Source: Neopusillimonas maritima (GTDB lineage Bacteria; Pseudomonadota; Gammaproteobacteria; Burkholderiales; Burkholderiaceae_B). From it: DNA of 64,000 nucleotides. Below, piece by piece: positions 7,864-17,155 of this stretch; position 1 is the stretch's first letter; every line of letters begins with the position of its first letter. A model generated the notes under the pieces. It saw only the letters and a program-made list of their open reading frames with translations, did not search any database and was not told where the DNA came from. The stretch lies in NCBI RefSeq assembly GCF_003576595.1, contig NZ_NQOU01000004.1, forward strand, positions 124,001 to 188,000. Reading direction: 5' to 3'. The translations under genes and the position numbers were made by a program.

Positions 7864-9009
7864 ATGCAACTGCGTTCCAAACTTCTGGCTTTGGCAGCCG
7901 GGCTTGCTTTCGCCGCCTCTGCCCAGGCCGACATCAAAATCGGTGTTATTTCGTCGGCAACCGGGCCGGTTTCATTAATTGGTATTCCGCAAAAGAACAC
8001 GGTCGCTTTAATGCCAACCGAAATTGCGGGCGAAAAAGTGGAGTACATCACATTCGACGACGCCAGTGACCCCAGCAATACCGTCACACTCATCAAAAAA
8101 CTGATTTCGGAAGAAAACATTGACGCTTTGGTAGGCCCCTCAAGCTCACCCAACGCAATGGCGGTTCTCGACTTCATCGCCGAAGCAAAAGTCCCCACCC
8201 TGGCGCCGGTAGGCACAATTGCAATTGTGCTTCCCATGGATGACAAACGCCGCTGGGTTTTCAAGACCACCCAGAACGACGGCCTGGTTGCCGACAAGCT
8301 CTTCAAGCACATGAAGGAAACAGGCAAGAAAACCGTTGGCTTCATTGGTACCGGCGATACTTTCGGGGAGACCTGGTACAAAGTTGCGCAAGACTACGCC
8401 AAAAAATACGGTATTGAAATCGTCGCCAACGAGCGCTTCAAGCGCCCCGATACATCGGTAACAGGCCAGGCTCTGAAAGTGCTATCGGCCAAACCCGATG
8501 CCGTGCTTATTGCTGCGCCCGGCGGCCCGGCCGTATTACCGCAGGCAACTCTCACCGACATGGGCTACAAGGGTACTTTCTATCAAACTCACGGCGCGGC
8601 TTTGAAAGAGTTCATCAAACTCGGCGGTAAAAAAGTTGAAGGTACGATTCTGGGCGGCAGCCTGATGCTGGCACCTGAAGACGCCCCCGACAGCAACCCC
8701 GCCAAGAAGGTCGCGCTTGAGTACATCAACGCATACAAAGACAAATACGGTGAAGTCCCGGCAACCTTCGGTGGCAACATGTACGATGCCGGCTTGCTGC
8801 TCGAACGAGCCGTGCCCGCCGCATTGAAGAAAGGCGAACCAGGCTCTGAGGCATTCCGTGTTGCCTTGCGCGACGAGCTGGAAAAAGTCAAAGACCTGGC
8901 CGGCACTCAAGGTGTTTACAACATGACACCGGAAGACCACAGCGGCTTTGACGAGCGTGGCGTTGAGCTGCTTACCATTGAGAACGGCGAATTCCAACTG
9001 GTTAAATAA
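7864..9009 (+). CDS. ABC transporter substrate-binding protein, Leu/Ile/Val-binding (type 1) family
   Basis: A 381-residue periplasmic receptor. The signal peptide ends at ASAQA near residue 22 and the mature protein starts DIKIGVISSATGP, the standard opening of Liv-type receptors. ALVGPSSSPNAMAV (about residues 94-107) is the ligand-binding edge of lobe 1, and the C-terminal region carries FGGNMYDAGLLL. It is preceded by AAGGAGAC at a good distance. No permease or ATPase gene is next to it, so it must use membrane components encoded elsewhere, possibly one of the Liv systems further along the window. It may bind the ring compound degraded by the upstream enzymes. Confidence 0.92.
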   Translation: MQLRSKLLALAAGLAFAASAQADIKIGVISSATGPVSLIGIPQKNTVALMPTEIAGEKVEYITFDDASDPSNTVTLIKKLISEENIDALVGPSSSPNAMAVLDFIAEAKVPTLAPVGTIAIVLPMDDKRRWVFKTTQNDGLVADKLFKHMKETGKKTVGFIGTGDTFGETWYKVAQDYAKKYGIEIVANERFKRPDTSVTGQALKVLSAKPDAVLIAAPGGPAVLPQATLTDMGYKGTFYQTHGAALKEFIKLGGKKVEGTILGGSLMLAPEDAPDSNPAKKVALEYINAYKDKYGEVPATFGGNMYDAGLLLERAVPAALKKGEPGSEAFRVALRDELEKVKDLAGTQGVYNMTPEDHSGFDERGVELLTIENGEFQLVK

Positions 9010-9041
9010 GCACCAACCCTCCATCCGTTTTCTGCAGTTTC

Positions 9042-9067
9042 GGATCCGGCCGCCTCAGGCCGGATCC
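9042..9067 (+). terminator. Perfect 10-bp stem-loop after the orphan binding-protein gene
   Basis: GGATCCGGCC and GGCCGGATCC pair perfectly around a 6-nt loop. The stem starts 33 bp after the stop codon and 19 bp before the next gene. There is no T run on either side, so an intrinsic terminator is unlikely. A 3'-end stabilising or partial-attenuation hairpin is more probable. Confidence 0.55.
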
Positions 9068-9085
9068 CCCTCCCAAGCCAACACC

Positions 9086-10114
9086 ATGACTCACGCATCC
9101 AAGCTATTTGCGCTTCTATGCAATGCATACGGCGCGCCTCCACACATCCAAACAGTGGCTCTGCCCGCAGCGGCACCGCTGAGTGAAAACGACGTGCGTC
9201 TGCAAGTGCATTATGCAGCGTTCAATTTCACAGACCACCTTTTGGTTCAGGGTCGCTACCAAGACAAACCCGACATCCCCTTTGTCCCAGGACTCGATGC
9301 CGCAGGAGTGGTGCTGGAAGCCGGTGCAAACGTAACGCAATTCAAACCCGGCGATCAAGTCGTTTCAAGCGGCGTGGTTGGGGCCTGGGCATCGCAGCTG
9401 ACCGCCCCGGCCCATCGATTGGTTCACATACCGCCCGGGTTAAGCCAGGCACATGCCGTGGCCTCAATCAATTCACATTTAACCGCATATCACGGCCTGG
9501 TCGATCGTGCCCAATTGAAAGCGGGGGAGCGCGTATTAGTGTTGGGCGCGAACGGCGCGGTAGGCAAAGCCTGTATTCAAATTGCAGAACATTTCGGCGC
9601 CCGTGTCGTGACCGTTGAACGCCACGACACAAACCAATTGGCAATCAAAGACCTCACCCACCCCACTACGGCAACAATAATCGATAAAACAGCGTTGAAA
9701 GCGGGAATCCGAACGGTACTGGGTCGCCACGGTGCCGACATCGTCGTCGACCCTGTTGGTGATTTCTACACCGAAGCGGCGGTGCGCAACCTGGCCTGGC
9801 GCGGCCGACTATTGATTGTGGGCTTTGCCGCCGGCGACATACCAAAAATTTCAACCAACTTGTTGCTGCTTAAAGGTGCATCTTTGGCAGGCGTTTATTG
9901 CGGCGGCCTGCTCTTTCAAGAGACACCATCGTTCACCCGCCAAATGGCCGACATGTTTCAGTTAATGGCAAACGGCGTGTTAACGCCATTGCCCTATGAA
10001 AGCATGCCGGCACACGACTTCAAACCAATATGGTCCCGCTTTTCCTGCGCCGAAAAAGGCAGCAAAATACTCCTTAACTTTCAAACCGAAACGGGCAATA
10101 CAAATGAGCAGTGA
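9086..10114 (+). CDS. Zinc-free medium-chain dehydrogenase/reductase, quinone oxidoreductase (NADPH) family
   Basis: A 342-residue oxidoreductase. The N-terminal GroES-like half carries FVPGLDAAGVVLEAGANV and FKPGDQVVSS. The central Rossmann fold carries LVLGANGAVGKACIQIAEHF with the NADPH-binding AxGxxG-type turn. Catalytic zinc ligands are absent, as in QOR and crotonyl-type reductases. The start at 9086 gives the typical N-terminus; longer in-frame starts would run through the hairpin region. The end overlaps the acyl-CoA ligase gene by 11 bp. It may reduce an enoyl or quinone intermediate made from the CoA ester of the next gene; the substrate is unknown. Confidence 0.85.
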   Translation: MTHASKLFALLCNAYGAPPHIQTVALPAAAPLSENDVRLQVHYAAFNFTDHLLVQGRYQDKPDIPFVPGLDAAGVVLEAGANVTQFKPGDQVVSSGVVGAWASQLTAPAHRLVHIPPGLSQAHAVASINSHLTAYHGLVDRAQLKAGERVLVLGANGAVGKACIQIAEHFGARVVTVERHDTNQLAIKDLTHPTTATIIDKTALKAGIRTVLGRHGADIVVDPVGDFYTEAAVRNLAWRGRLLIVGFAAGDIPKISTNLLLLKGASLAGVYCGGLLFQETPSFTRQMADMFQLMANGVLTPLPYESMPAHDFKPIWSRFSCAEKGSKILLNFQTETGNTNEQ

Positions 10115-12005
10115 AGAGTTAGACACGCTGATTGCAATTCAGAATCAACGCCCTGATGCCCCCTTCCGAAAGCTTGAGTTCGCCCCGGTTAGTATCGCAC
10201 TGACCGCCCGCGAAGACGGCACCCAGCTGCTGATCAACCGGCAGCCCCTGGGCCCCCTGCCGGTTCAGCAGATTGGAGAGTATTTGCGCTTGCACGCCCG
10301 GAACCGGCCTGAGCAGGTCTTTCTGGCCGAGCCGGCAGCCGACGAGGGCAATTGGCACACATTAAGCTACGCGCAAGCGCTGGCTAAAGTGAATGCGTTA
10401 TCGCAATGGTTATTGAATCAGTCTTTGCCCGCTGAACAGCCGATTTTTATCTTAAGCGAAAACAGTATTAATCAGGCGCTCTTGCAATTTGCCGCCATGC
10501 AGGTTGGCATTCCGGTCATGCCTTTGTCGGCCGCTTACAGCTTAATGTCAAAAACCTGCGGCAAAATTGCCGACCTCACACAGCGCTTTGTCCCCGCGCT
10601 TATTTACGCTGAAGAGGGTGAACGTTTTCAAACGGCTATTCAGGTCGCGCAAAAGCACGCGCCCCACGCCAAAGTTTTGTGCCATCGCCCCGGCCCAATT
10701 ACCCAAGCCGCACAATTAAATGACGCATTCGCAACGACGCCGACAATCAAGGTTGATGAAGCCTTCAATAAGGTTAACCACGACACGATTGCACGGCTGT
10801 TGCTGACATCAGGATCCACAGGCAGCCCAAAAGCGGTCATCATGACGCAACGCAATATCATTGCCTCGGGCGTACTGTGGGACCAAGTCTGGCCTTTCCT
10901 GAAAACACAACCGCCCATTATGCTCGACTGGCTCCCATGGAACCACACGGCCGGCGCACACGGCGCGTTAGCCATGGTACTGCGCCATGGCGGCACGCTG
11001 TACCTGGACGACGGCAGGCCTGTACCCAAGCTCATCGACCGAACCATTCGACACCTTCGCGAGATTAAACCGAATGTCATGGTGAACGTACCGCGGGGGC
11101 TTGATATGCTGGTTGCGGCCATAGAAGAAAATCCCGAGGCCGCAAAAGATATTTTTACCAATCTGCAAATTATCGTTTACGGCGGGGCGGCGCTTTCCAC
11201 TCAAACATTGCTGAAACTCGAGCAACTCAGCGCGCAGGCAACCGGTAAACGTATCCCTATTTCCGCTTCGCTGGGCTCAACCGAAACAACCATGCCCGCC
11301 ACACTCATATGGTGGCCGCCCCAAATACTGGGCACGCTGGGCTTGCCGGCGCCAGGGGTCGAAGCCAAGCTGATTCCAAACGAGGATCGATACGAGATTC
11401 GTTTTCGCGGACCCAACATCACGCCCGGTTACTTCAATGACCTGCAGGCCAACGAAAAAAGTTTCGACGAAGAGGGGTTCTTGAAAACCGGGGACGCAGT
11501 GCAATGGGTGAACCCAAACGACCCTACCCAAGGCCTGGTGTATGCCGGACGCATGTCGGAAAACTTCAAGCTGACCAGCGGGACCTGGGTGTCGGTGGCC
11601 ACCGTTCGCGGGCATTTATTGCCCCAGCTTCACCCCTTTGTTTCCGACGCGGTTCTAACCGGACACAACGCCGAACAACTGGGCGCCCTCCTTTTCCTGA
11701 ATGCGCATCAAATCCGCAAACGTTTCCCGGAACTGAAAGATGCCACCGACCCAGCGCTTACAACCTACCCGCCGTTACTTGAACAACTGGCGCAAGGCAT
11801 AGAGCGACACAACCAAAACTACCCGGGCAGCAGCACCCGAATCTGTCGCGCCTTGTTGCTCGATTCGCCACCCAGCATTGATGACAATGAAATCACCGAC
11901 AAAGGCTACATTAATCAATCGGGTGTATTGAAAAAGCGTTCCCTCTCGGTAAAGCGGCTGTATGAATGCAAGGCCTCGGCGGGCGACTGCCTGGTTTGCA
12001 ACTAG
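10104..12005 (+). CDS. AMP-dependent acyl/aryl-CoA synthetase, feruloyl-CoA synthetase-like
   Basis: A 633-residue adenylate-forming enzyme. The P-loop LLTSGSTGSPKAV (about residues 232-244) binds ATP, WLPWNHTAG follows, and STETTMPAT and TGDAVQW are the later adenylation motifs. The closing part YAGRMSENFKLTSGTWVSV and its length resemble feruloyl-CoA synthetase-type ligases, which lack the common C-terminal domain ending. The start at 10104 (MSSEELDTL) overlaps the preceding stop; an in-frame start at 9996 would add unrelated residues. It would activate an aromatic or aliphatic acid to its CoA thioester in the cytoplasm. It lies in a run with an MDR, a GST and a TetR regulator. Confidence 0.85.
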   Translation: MSSEELDTLIAIQNQRPDAPFRKLEFAPVSIALTAREDGTQLLINRQPLGPLPVQQIGEYLRLHARNRPEQVFLAEPAADEGNWHTLSYAQALAKVNALSQWLLNQSLPAEQPIFILSENSINQALLQFAAMQVGIPVMPLSAAYSLMSKTCGKIADLTQRFVPALIYAEEGERFQTAIQVAQKHAPHAKVLCHRPGPITQAAQLNDAFATTPTIKVDEAFNKVNHDTIARLLLTSGSTGSPKAVIMTQRNIIASGVLWDQVWPFLKTQPPIMLDWLPWNHTAGAHGALAMVLRHGGTLYLDDGRPVPKLIDRTIRHLREIKPNVMVNVPRGLDMLVAAIEENPEAAKDIFTNLQIIVYGGAALSTQTLLKLEQLSAQATGKRIPISASLGSTETTMPATLIWWPPQILGTLGLPAPGVEAKLIPNEDRYEIRFRGPNITPGYFNDLQANEKSFDEEGFLKTGDAVQWVNPNDPTQGLVYAGRMSENFKLTSGTWVSVATVRGHLLPQLHPFVSDAVLTGHNAEQLGALLFLNAHQIRKRFPELKDATDPALTTYPPLLEQLAQGIERHNQNYPGSSTRICRALLLDSPPSIDDNEITDKGYINQSGVLKKRSLSVKRLYECKASAGDCLVCN

Positions 12006-12014
12006 GGAGAAATA

Positions 12015-12677
12015 ATGCACGAACCCGCACGCCTTTTCGGCACCCCCCTAAGCAACTACTACAACAAGGTGAAAATTGCTTTGATCGAATTGGAGCGCCC
12101 CTTCACGGAAGTACTGCATTTGCCTGGCGAACAATGGCCCGACAAGGGCAGCCCAAGCGGAAAAATTCCGTTCCTGGAAACCGCAGACGGCTTCATTTAC
12201 GAGTCGCAGGCAATCGTCGAATACCTTGAGGACACGACACCGGACCACTCATGCTACCCTTCTTCCGCGACGGAAAAAGCACGTTGCCGGGAACTGACTC
12301 AAACGATTGAGTTGTACATTGAACTGCCCGCCCGCAGACTTTACCCCGCCGCTTTTTGGGGTCGCCCATTCCAGCAAAACCTGGCCGATGAGGTGCTTCA
12401 GGAAGTTTCGCATGGCTTGCGTATATTAGGCCGGCGCGCATTGTTTAGCCCATGGATTGGCGGCAACAACTTCACCCACGCCGACGCGGCCTCATGGACT
12501 CATTTAACAACCGTCAGCAACGCACTGCGTGCACTTAAACAGCCCGATGTTCTAAGCGAAGGAATACCCAACCTTCGCGATTACCTTAAGCACGCATTGA
12601 CCCGCCCAAGTATCGAACGCGCTGACAACGACTTACGCCAGGCATGGCACAATCGCAACCAGAAAACGACTTCCTAA
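12015..12677 (+). CDS. Glutathione S-transferase family protein
   Basis: A 220-residue GST. The thioredoxin-like N-terminal domain starts LFGTPLSNYYNKVKIALIE; the GSH-binding cis-Pro and ES motif are seen in GKIPFLE and IYESQAIVEYLED (about residues 50-75). The all-helical C-terminal domain has the NFTHADAASW capping segment. It begins 9 bp after the CoA ligase stop, so it is part of the same operon. Possible roles are conjugation or isomerisation of a ring-cleavage product. The substrate is not deducible. Confidence 0.85.
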   Translation: MHEPARLFGTPLSNYYNKVKIALIELERPFTEVLHLPGEQWPDKGSPSGKIPFLETADGFIYESQAIVEYLEDTTPDHSCYPSSATEKARCRELTQTIELYIELPARRLYPAAFWGRPFQQNLADEVLQEVSHGLRILGRRALFSPWIGGNNFTHADAASWTHLTTVSNALRALKQPDVLSEGIPNLRDYLKHALTRPSIERADNDLRQAWHNRNQKTTS

Positions 12678-12695
12678 TCTAACAGGCACAACATT

Positions 12696-13307
12696 ATGGC
12701 GCGCACCCGAGCACTGGATTATGAAGACCGCAAGAAAGATATTCTGAAAGCGGCGGCGGTTCTATTTGCCCGCAAGGGTTATAGCGAAACCCTGCTGGAA
12801 GACATCGCGGAACAATGCGGCATGAAAAAATCGTCGCTTTATCATTATCACCGTTCAAAACACGCCATCCTGCATAGCCTGATCAGCTGGAAAATTGAAG
12901 ACCTGGCCTGGAAGGTTGAAGCGGCGGTTGAGCAAGAGCAAAGCGCCGAAAAAAAACTGCGCGCGTTCACGCAAACCCTGGTCAGCGAATACATTCGCGT
13001 TCCGGAGGAGGTAACCGTGCTGCTCACGCAAATGCGCTATTTGAATCGTCCTGCAATGCGGTCGGTTATTGTTATTCAGGAACGCATTATCAACCGGGCG
13101 GTAATATTGATTCAAGCCTTGCGCCCCGATGTGGAAATGACCCGCAAAAAGGTCACTGCGCTGGCCATGATGTATTTTGGCATGACCAACTGGATCCACG
13201 TTTGGTACAAACCTTCAGGCTCCATTAAACCGGCAGATCTTTCTGCATTAATAGTGGATACGTTTGTGAATGGCGTACAGAATTTGCCGGTTGAGCAGTT
13301 GAACTAG
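12696..13307 (+). CDS. TetR/AcrR family transcriptional regulator
   Basis: A 203-residue repressor-type protein. The N-terminal helix-turn-helix runs from about residue 14 to 60 (ILKAAAVLFARKGYSETLLE, IAEQCGMKKSSLYHYHRSKH). The remainder is an all-helical ligand-binding domain like that of FadR/KstR-type TetR proteins that sense acyl-CoA or aromatic-CoA compounds. It is the last gene of the operon, 18 bp after the GST, and probably controls it. Its stop overlaps the convergent MFS gene by 4 bp. Confidence 0.9.
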   Translation: MARTRALDYEDRKKDILKAAAVLFARKGYSETLLEDIAEQCGMKKSSLYHYHRSKHAILHSLISWKIEDLAWKVEAAVEQEQSAEKKLRAFTQTLVSEYIRVPEEVTVLLTQMRYLNRPAMRSVIVIQERIINRAVILIQALRPDVEMTRKKVTALAMMYFGMTNWIHVWYKPSGSIKPADLSALIVDTFVNGVQNLPVEQLN

Positions 13308-14551
13308 CGCCCCTGCATACGCACCAGAAACTGGCGCCCGAGGCGGGTGGAAATTGCCAGACCAATAAGCGAACAGACGGCGGGAATTGTCCAGGCCATC
13401 GACCATCCGCCGGCCAGCGTGGCCACCCACGCAACCAACGGCGGCCCGGAAAACTGCCCCATTGCCATTCCTTGCTGCATCCAGCCCATGGTCGGCGCCA
13501 ACGTACGACGCGAAGGGGCCAACTCCATCACCATGTAATACAAAGTGGCGGGAATCAGGCCGCCTGTCGCCGAAAACAAAACAATCAGCGCCAATTGCAA
13601 CGCAGTGGGGATCGGAAAAGCAAAAGCCAGGAAGGCACACACACCCATGGCCACGAAAGCAAAGTTATTCAACCAGTGGGGCTTCCATCCACGGTGCAAC
13701 AAACGTCCCGCCGAGAAACTGCCCACGGCATTGCCCGCAGCAATGACGGTTGTCATGGCACCCGCCATAAAGCCGGAAAACCCCGCTTCCACATAAATGG
13801 TAGGCATGAAGGCAACAATGGCCATCCATTGACCGGAATACACCGCGAAACATAAACCCAGAAACCAGACATTCAAAGAGCTCAGGGTTTCCATCGCCAG
13901 AGCGAAAAACGAAGGTTTCTTTTCTAGCGGCGTGCCCGGTTTCGAACTTTGTTTCTGTGCCTCTGGGGCGGGGTCGGGTGGAATCTTGCGCCACACTATA
14001 TAAGCGACGGCCGCCGTCAATATCGACAAGATCCACCACAAGGCGCGCCATCCGCTTAAGCTTAGAATCAGCGAGCCGCCCAACAAGGCAATGACTGTCG
14101 CAATAGGCACATAGCCACCCCAAACTCCCAGAATACGGCTTAAAAACGCCGTGTCTACCAGGCGTCGAATCAATGCCGGAGCCGGCATGGTTACCATTAG
14201 AAAGCCCACCCCTTCCATCACGCGAAAACCCAGTACGGCAGTGCGCATATCAATGGTGGGTGCCAAAAACGAACCAATCGACAACAGTGTTAAGCCAATC
14301 AAGACACAGCGGCGCAAACCTATTTTTTCGGCAAACAAACCGACAATCAGGCCCAGAAACATACCCGCTGTTTGCACCATGGAAAGCAAAAAACCCGACT
14401 CCACCAGCGTCAGGCCCAATTGTGCCTGCAACACAGGCAAGGATGGAGGCAGCTTCCAAACATGTAAGCCGGCCACGACGCCGGCAATTACGACCAGATA
14501 AGCCAATCGGTTTGAAGCGCCGCTTGCGGGCGCGACGGTGGGAGTCATCAT
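13304..14551 (-). CDS. MFS transporter
   Basis: A 415-residue polytopic protein with about 12 hydrophobic segments and a cytoplasmic loop near residues 195-215. It belongs to the major facilitator superfamily; the early LVESGFLLSMVQTAGMFLGLIVGLF and LRRCVLIG segments fit the MFS loop 2-3 signature region. It likely exchanges a small organic anion or drug with protons; the direction is not clear. Two adjacent ATGs open the frame (14551 and 14548). It is divergent from a second MFS gene and convergent with the TetR gene. Confidence 0.87.
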   Translation of the reverse strand: MMTPTVAPASGASNRLAYLVVIAGVVAGLHVWKLPPSLPVLQAQLGLTLVESGFLLSMVQTAGMFLGLIVGLFAEKIGLRRCVLIGLTLLSIGSFLAPTIDMRTAVLGFRVMEGVGFLMVTMPAPALIRRLVDTAFLSRILGVWGGYVPIATVIALLGGSLILSLSGWRALWWILSILTAAVAYIVWRKIPPDPAPEAQKQSSKPGTPLEKKPSFFALAMETLSSLNVWFLGLCFAVYSGQWMAIVAFMPTIYVEAGFSGFMAGAMTTVIAAGNAVGSFSAGRLLHRGWKPHWLNNFAFVAMGVCAFLAFAFPIPTALQLALIVLFSATGGLIPATLYYMVMELAPSRRTLAPTMGWMQQGMAMGQFSGPPLVAWVATLAGGWSMAWTIPAVCSLIGLAISTRLGRQFLVRMQGR

Positions 14552-14634
14552 AAACGGTAGATAAATGAACGGGCATCAATAGACGCCACATTAAATCACA
14601 ATGTCTTCATTTTGAATAAACGCTACAACAAACT

Positions 14635-14673
14635 TTGGCAATCGCGCCACAAAGGCGCATAATGTGGCACATT
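14635..14673 (+). promoter_or_regulatory. Candidate promoter and operator for the rightward MFS gene
   Basis: TTGGCA (14635-14640), a 17-bp spacer and CATAAT (14658-14663) resemble a sigma70 promoter. The spacer contains GCGCC-ACAAA-GGCGC (14644-14658) and the -10 overlaps AATGTG-G-CACATT (14661-14673), an odd palindrome with 6-bp arms. The site lies between the two divergent MFS genes. This was identified by eye. Confidence 0.45.
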
Positions 14674-14709
14674 GAATAAATTGAGACAAAGTTTTTGTAG
14701 CTGGTTGTC

Positions 14710-15960
14710 ATGCAGAACTCTTCAAATGCTTCAACCCGCCGGGAAACCGCCGCTTCCAGCCCCCCTGCCGCCGGCAACGGAAGCCTGAAATCAAAGCTTT
14801 TCCTGGTTTTTGTTATTGTTTTTATCGCAGCCAACCTGCGCACGGCCTCTATTGCGGTGGGGCCGGTCATCGAATCCATTCAGGCCAACCTGTCGCTGTC
14901 GGGCTCCGCGGTGGGTTTGCTTCTTACCCTACCCATTCTTTGCTACGGCGCATTTGCACCACTTGCGCCCAAAATGTTGCGCTATACGTCGGCCGAACAT
15001 CTCATTCTTGTAGGTTGCATCATTTTCGCGTTCGGTTTGGTGCTACGCAGCCTGTTCGGCACCTTCGGCCTCTACTCCGGCACACTGATCGCCGGCGCCG
15101 GCACCAGCGTTGTCATGGTGGTGCTGCCCGCCATTATCAAGAAAAACTTTCCCGATAAAGCCGGCATGATGATGGGGTTTTATTCCACCGCGCTCTGTTT
15201 GGGCGCTACGATTGCCGCCGCATTCACGGTACCGCTTGAAAATGTGCCGGGAAGCGATTGGCGTTGGGCGCTGGGCTTTTGGACACTGCCGCTGATCGTC
15301 TCCATCTTCATGTGGGTACCCTACACAAAAGGACAAAAACCGAATACATCGCGGGCCCGCTCAGCGTCGCCCCGGCTTCGCAAATGCTGGCTGGCTTGGC
15401 AGGTCTCACTGTTTATGGGCATCCAGTCTTCAATCGCTTACTGTGTATTCGGCTGGCTGCCGGTGATGCTCATTGAACGCGGCATGACGGCCCTGGCTGC
15501 CGGTTTCATCTTGTCTATTACGCTGGGTGTGCAACTTATTACGTCGCTCACTGCACCCTGGATTGCCACACGTGGTAAAGACCAACGCGCTACGATTGCC
15601 GTCATGCTGTCAATGGCTGTGTTCGGGCTCATGACCACCATTTACGGGTCGATGAGCCTAATGTGGCTATGGGCCACTGTTTTGGGGCTGGGGCTGGGCG
15701 GCATGTTCAGCATTGCCCTGTCGCTACTCGTGTTGCGGGCACCCACCCCTCAGTTGGCAGCGTCGCTTTCCGGCATGGCACAGGGTGTGGGCTACATCGT
15801 GGCCGCCATCGGGCCGGTGATTGTCGGGCTTTTGCACGAGCTTACAGGTGGGTGGGACGCCGTTGCCGTGTTCTACCTGATCCTTGTGAGCGGCTCATGC
15901 TTTTTTGGTATGGGGGCCGGGCGCGCCAAATACGTTAGCTCGCCTGACTCAGACTCTTAA
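14710..15960 (+). CDS. MFS transporter, CynX/NimT-like
   Basis: A 416-residue membrane protein with about 12 predicted helices after a 30-residue polar N-terminus. The opening helix FIAANLRTASIAVGPVIESI and the loop LSLSGSAVGLLLTLPILCYG resemble the cyanate/2-nitroimidazole (CynX/NimT) group of MFS carriers. Conserved LRT and GP motifs in helix 1 support this. The transported compound is unknown; the group includes carriers of small anions and aromatic acids. The 3' end overlaps the convergent ferredoxin reductase gene by 26 bp, leaving no room for a separate terminator. Confidence 0.85.
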   Translation: MQNSSNASTRRETAASSPPAAGNGSLKSKLFLVFVIVFIAANLRTASIAVGPVIESIQANLSLSGSAVGLLLTLPILCYGAFAPLAPKMLRYTSAEHLILVGCIIFAFGLVLRSLFGTFGLYSGTLIAGAGTSVVMVVLPAIIKKNFPDKAGMMMGFYSTALCLGATIAAAFTVPLENVPGSDWRWALGFWTLPLIVSIFMWVPYTKGQKPNTSRARSASPRLRKCWLAWQVSLFMGIQSSIAYCVFGWLPVMLIERGMTALAAGFILSITLGVQLITSLTAPWIATRGKDQRATIAVMLSMAVFGLMTTIYGSMSLMWLWATVLGLGLGGMFSIALSLLVLRAPTPQLAASLSGMAQGVGYIVAAIGPVIVGLLHELTGGWDAVAVFYLILVSGSCFFGMGAGRAKYVSSPDSDS

Positions 15961-17155
15961 GCGCCACCTGCGGGTCGGCCGCTTGCTCAGGTTCAACCTC
16001 AATCGCCGATGAAATCAGCTTCCGGGCCGCCATATGATCGGCCGGCATATTTACCGACTCGGTACAAGTCAGTTTATTGTCGTCGAAATACAGTACAGAA
16101 AACTTATCGTCGGCAGGGTTGCCACGCACCAACCGCACATGCGAAGCATGGGGGACCCCGGCAATTTGAATTCGTACCCCCCCCTGGTCGGACCAAAACC
16201 AGGGCAAGGCGGTATAAGGCACTGGATCATCAAAAATAGCGCGTGCAGCACAACGCGCCTGGTCATTGGCATTCTGAACCGACTCCAGACGCAGGTGGCA
16301 ATTCAGCGCCTGGTAGGGGAAGTTGGTGCAATCGCCAATGGCATAAATCGACTCATCGGATGTTTGCATGAAACGATTGACCAGAATACCGTTGTCGCAC
16401 TCCAAACCCGCTTCCTGGGCTAATTCAACGTTGGGTACGGCACCGATACCCACCACGACCACATCGGCGTCATAGCGCGTATCCCCCACCCATGCCGCAG
16501 TGATTCGTCCGTCTTTCTCATCGACCTTATCGACCTTGGCGTCGAGCAAAATCTCAACCCCTTCACTACGGTGTTTGTGCAAAAGGTACTCTGAGACCTC
16601 AACCGAAACCGAACGGCCCAGTAGCCGGGGCGCCGCCTCCAGCACACTGACATTCTTACCCATGGCACGCGAAGTGGCGGCAATTTCCAGCCCAATGAAC
16701 CCACCGCCGATCACCAATACATTGCGTGCATCGCCTATTTGCGCACGCAAACCGTTGGCATCGTCGATATTGCGCAAGGTAAACACATTTGAATAGCGGT
16801 TTTTATCGAAAAGGTCGTGCGCCCGCGCCCGCGTACCGATAGCCAAGACCAACACATCGTAGGAAAACGTATCGCCTGAATTCACCGAGATCGACTTTTC
16901 CTCACGATGAATCGCCGTAACGCAGCTATTCATGTGAATATTGATCTGGTTATCGGCGTAGAAACTGGCAGGCCGCAACCATGCGGGTTGTGGCTCAGCT
17001 TCCTTGATATAGGTTTTCGACAAAGGCGGACGCTGATACGGCAAATGTGTCTCTTCCGTGATCAGCGTAATCTCAACCGCTTGCTTGGTCTCCAATACCG
17101 ACGCGCAGAACTGCGCCGCGGCGTGTCCACCTCCGGCCACAACAATTTTCTTCAC
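15935..17155 (-). CDS. Ferredoxin reductase of a P450 system (FAD, NAD(P)H)
   Basis: A 406-residue protein of the putidaredoxin/palustrisredoxin reductase type. An FAD-binding GGGHAAAQFCASVL turn is at the N-terminus, the NADH-binding Rossmann segment VLVIGGGFIGLEIAA is near residue 147, and the second FAD motif YAIGDCTNFP is near residue 270. The start is GTG at 17155, overlapping the TGA of the MarR gene (GTGA). It is the last gene in an operon with a P450 and a [2Fe-2S] ferredoxin and should pass electrons from NAD(P)H to that ferredoxin. It is the only such reductase visible in the window, so it may also serve the second P450 at 55961. Confidence 0.9.
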   Translation of the reverse strand: MKKIVVAGGGHAAAQFCASVLETKQAVEITLITEETHLPYQRPPLSKTYIKEAEPQPAWLRPASFYADNQINIHMNSCVTAIHREEKSISVNSGDTFSYDVLVLAIGTRARAHDLFDKNRYSNVFTLRNIDDANGLRAQIGDARNVLVIGGGFIGLEIAATSRAMGKNVSVLEAAPRLLGRSVSVEVSEYLLHKHRSEGVEILLDAKVDKVDEKDGRITAAWVGDTRYDADVVVVGIGAVPNVELAQEAGLECDNGILVNRFMQTSDESIYAIGDCTNFPYQALNCHLRLESVQNANDQARCAARAIFDDPVPYTALPWFWSDQGGVRIQIAGVPHASHVRLVRGNPADDKFSVLYFDDNKLTCTESVNMPADHMAARKLISSAIEVEPEQAADPQVALKSLSQAS

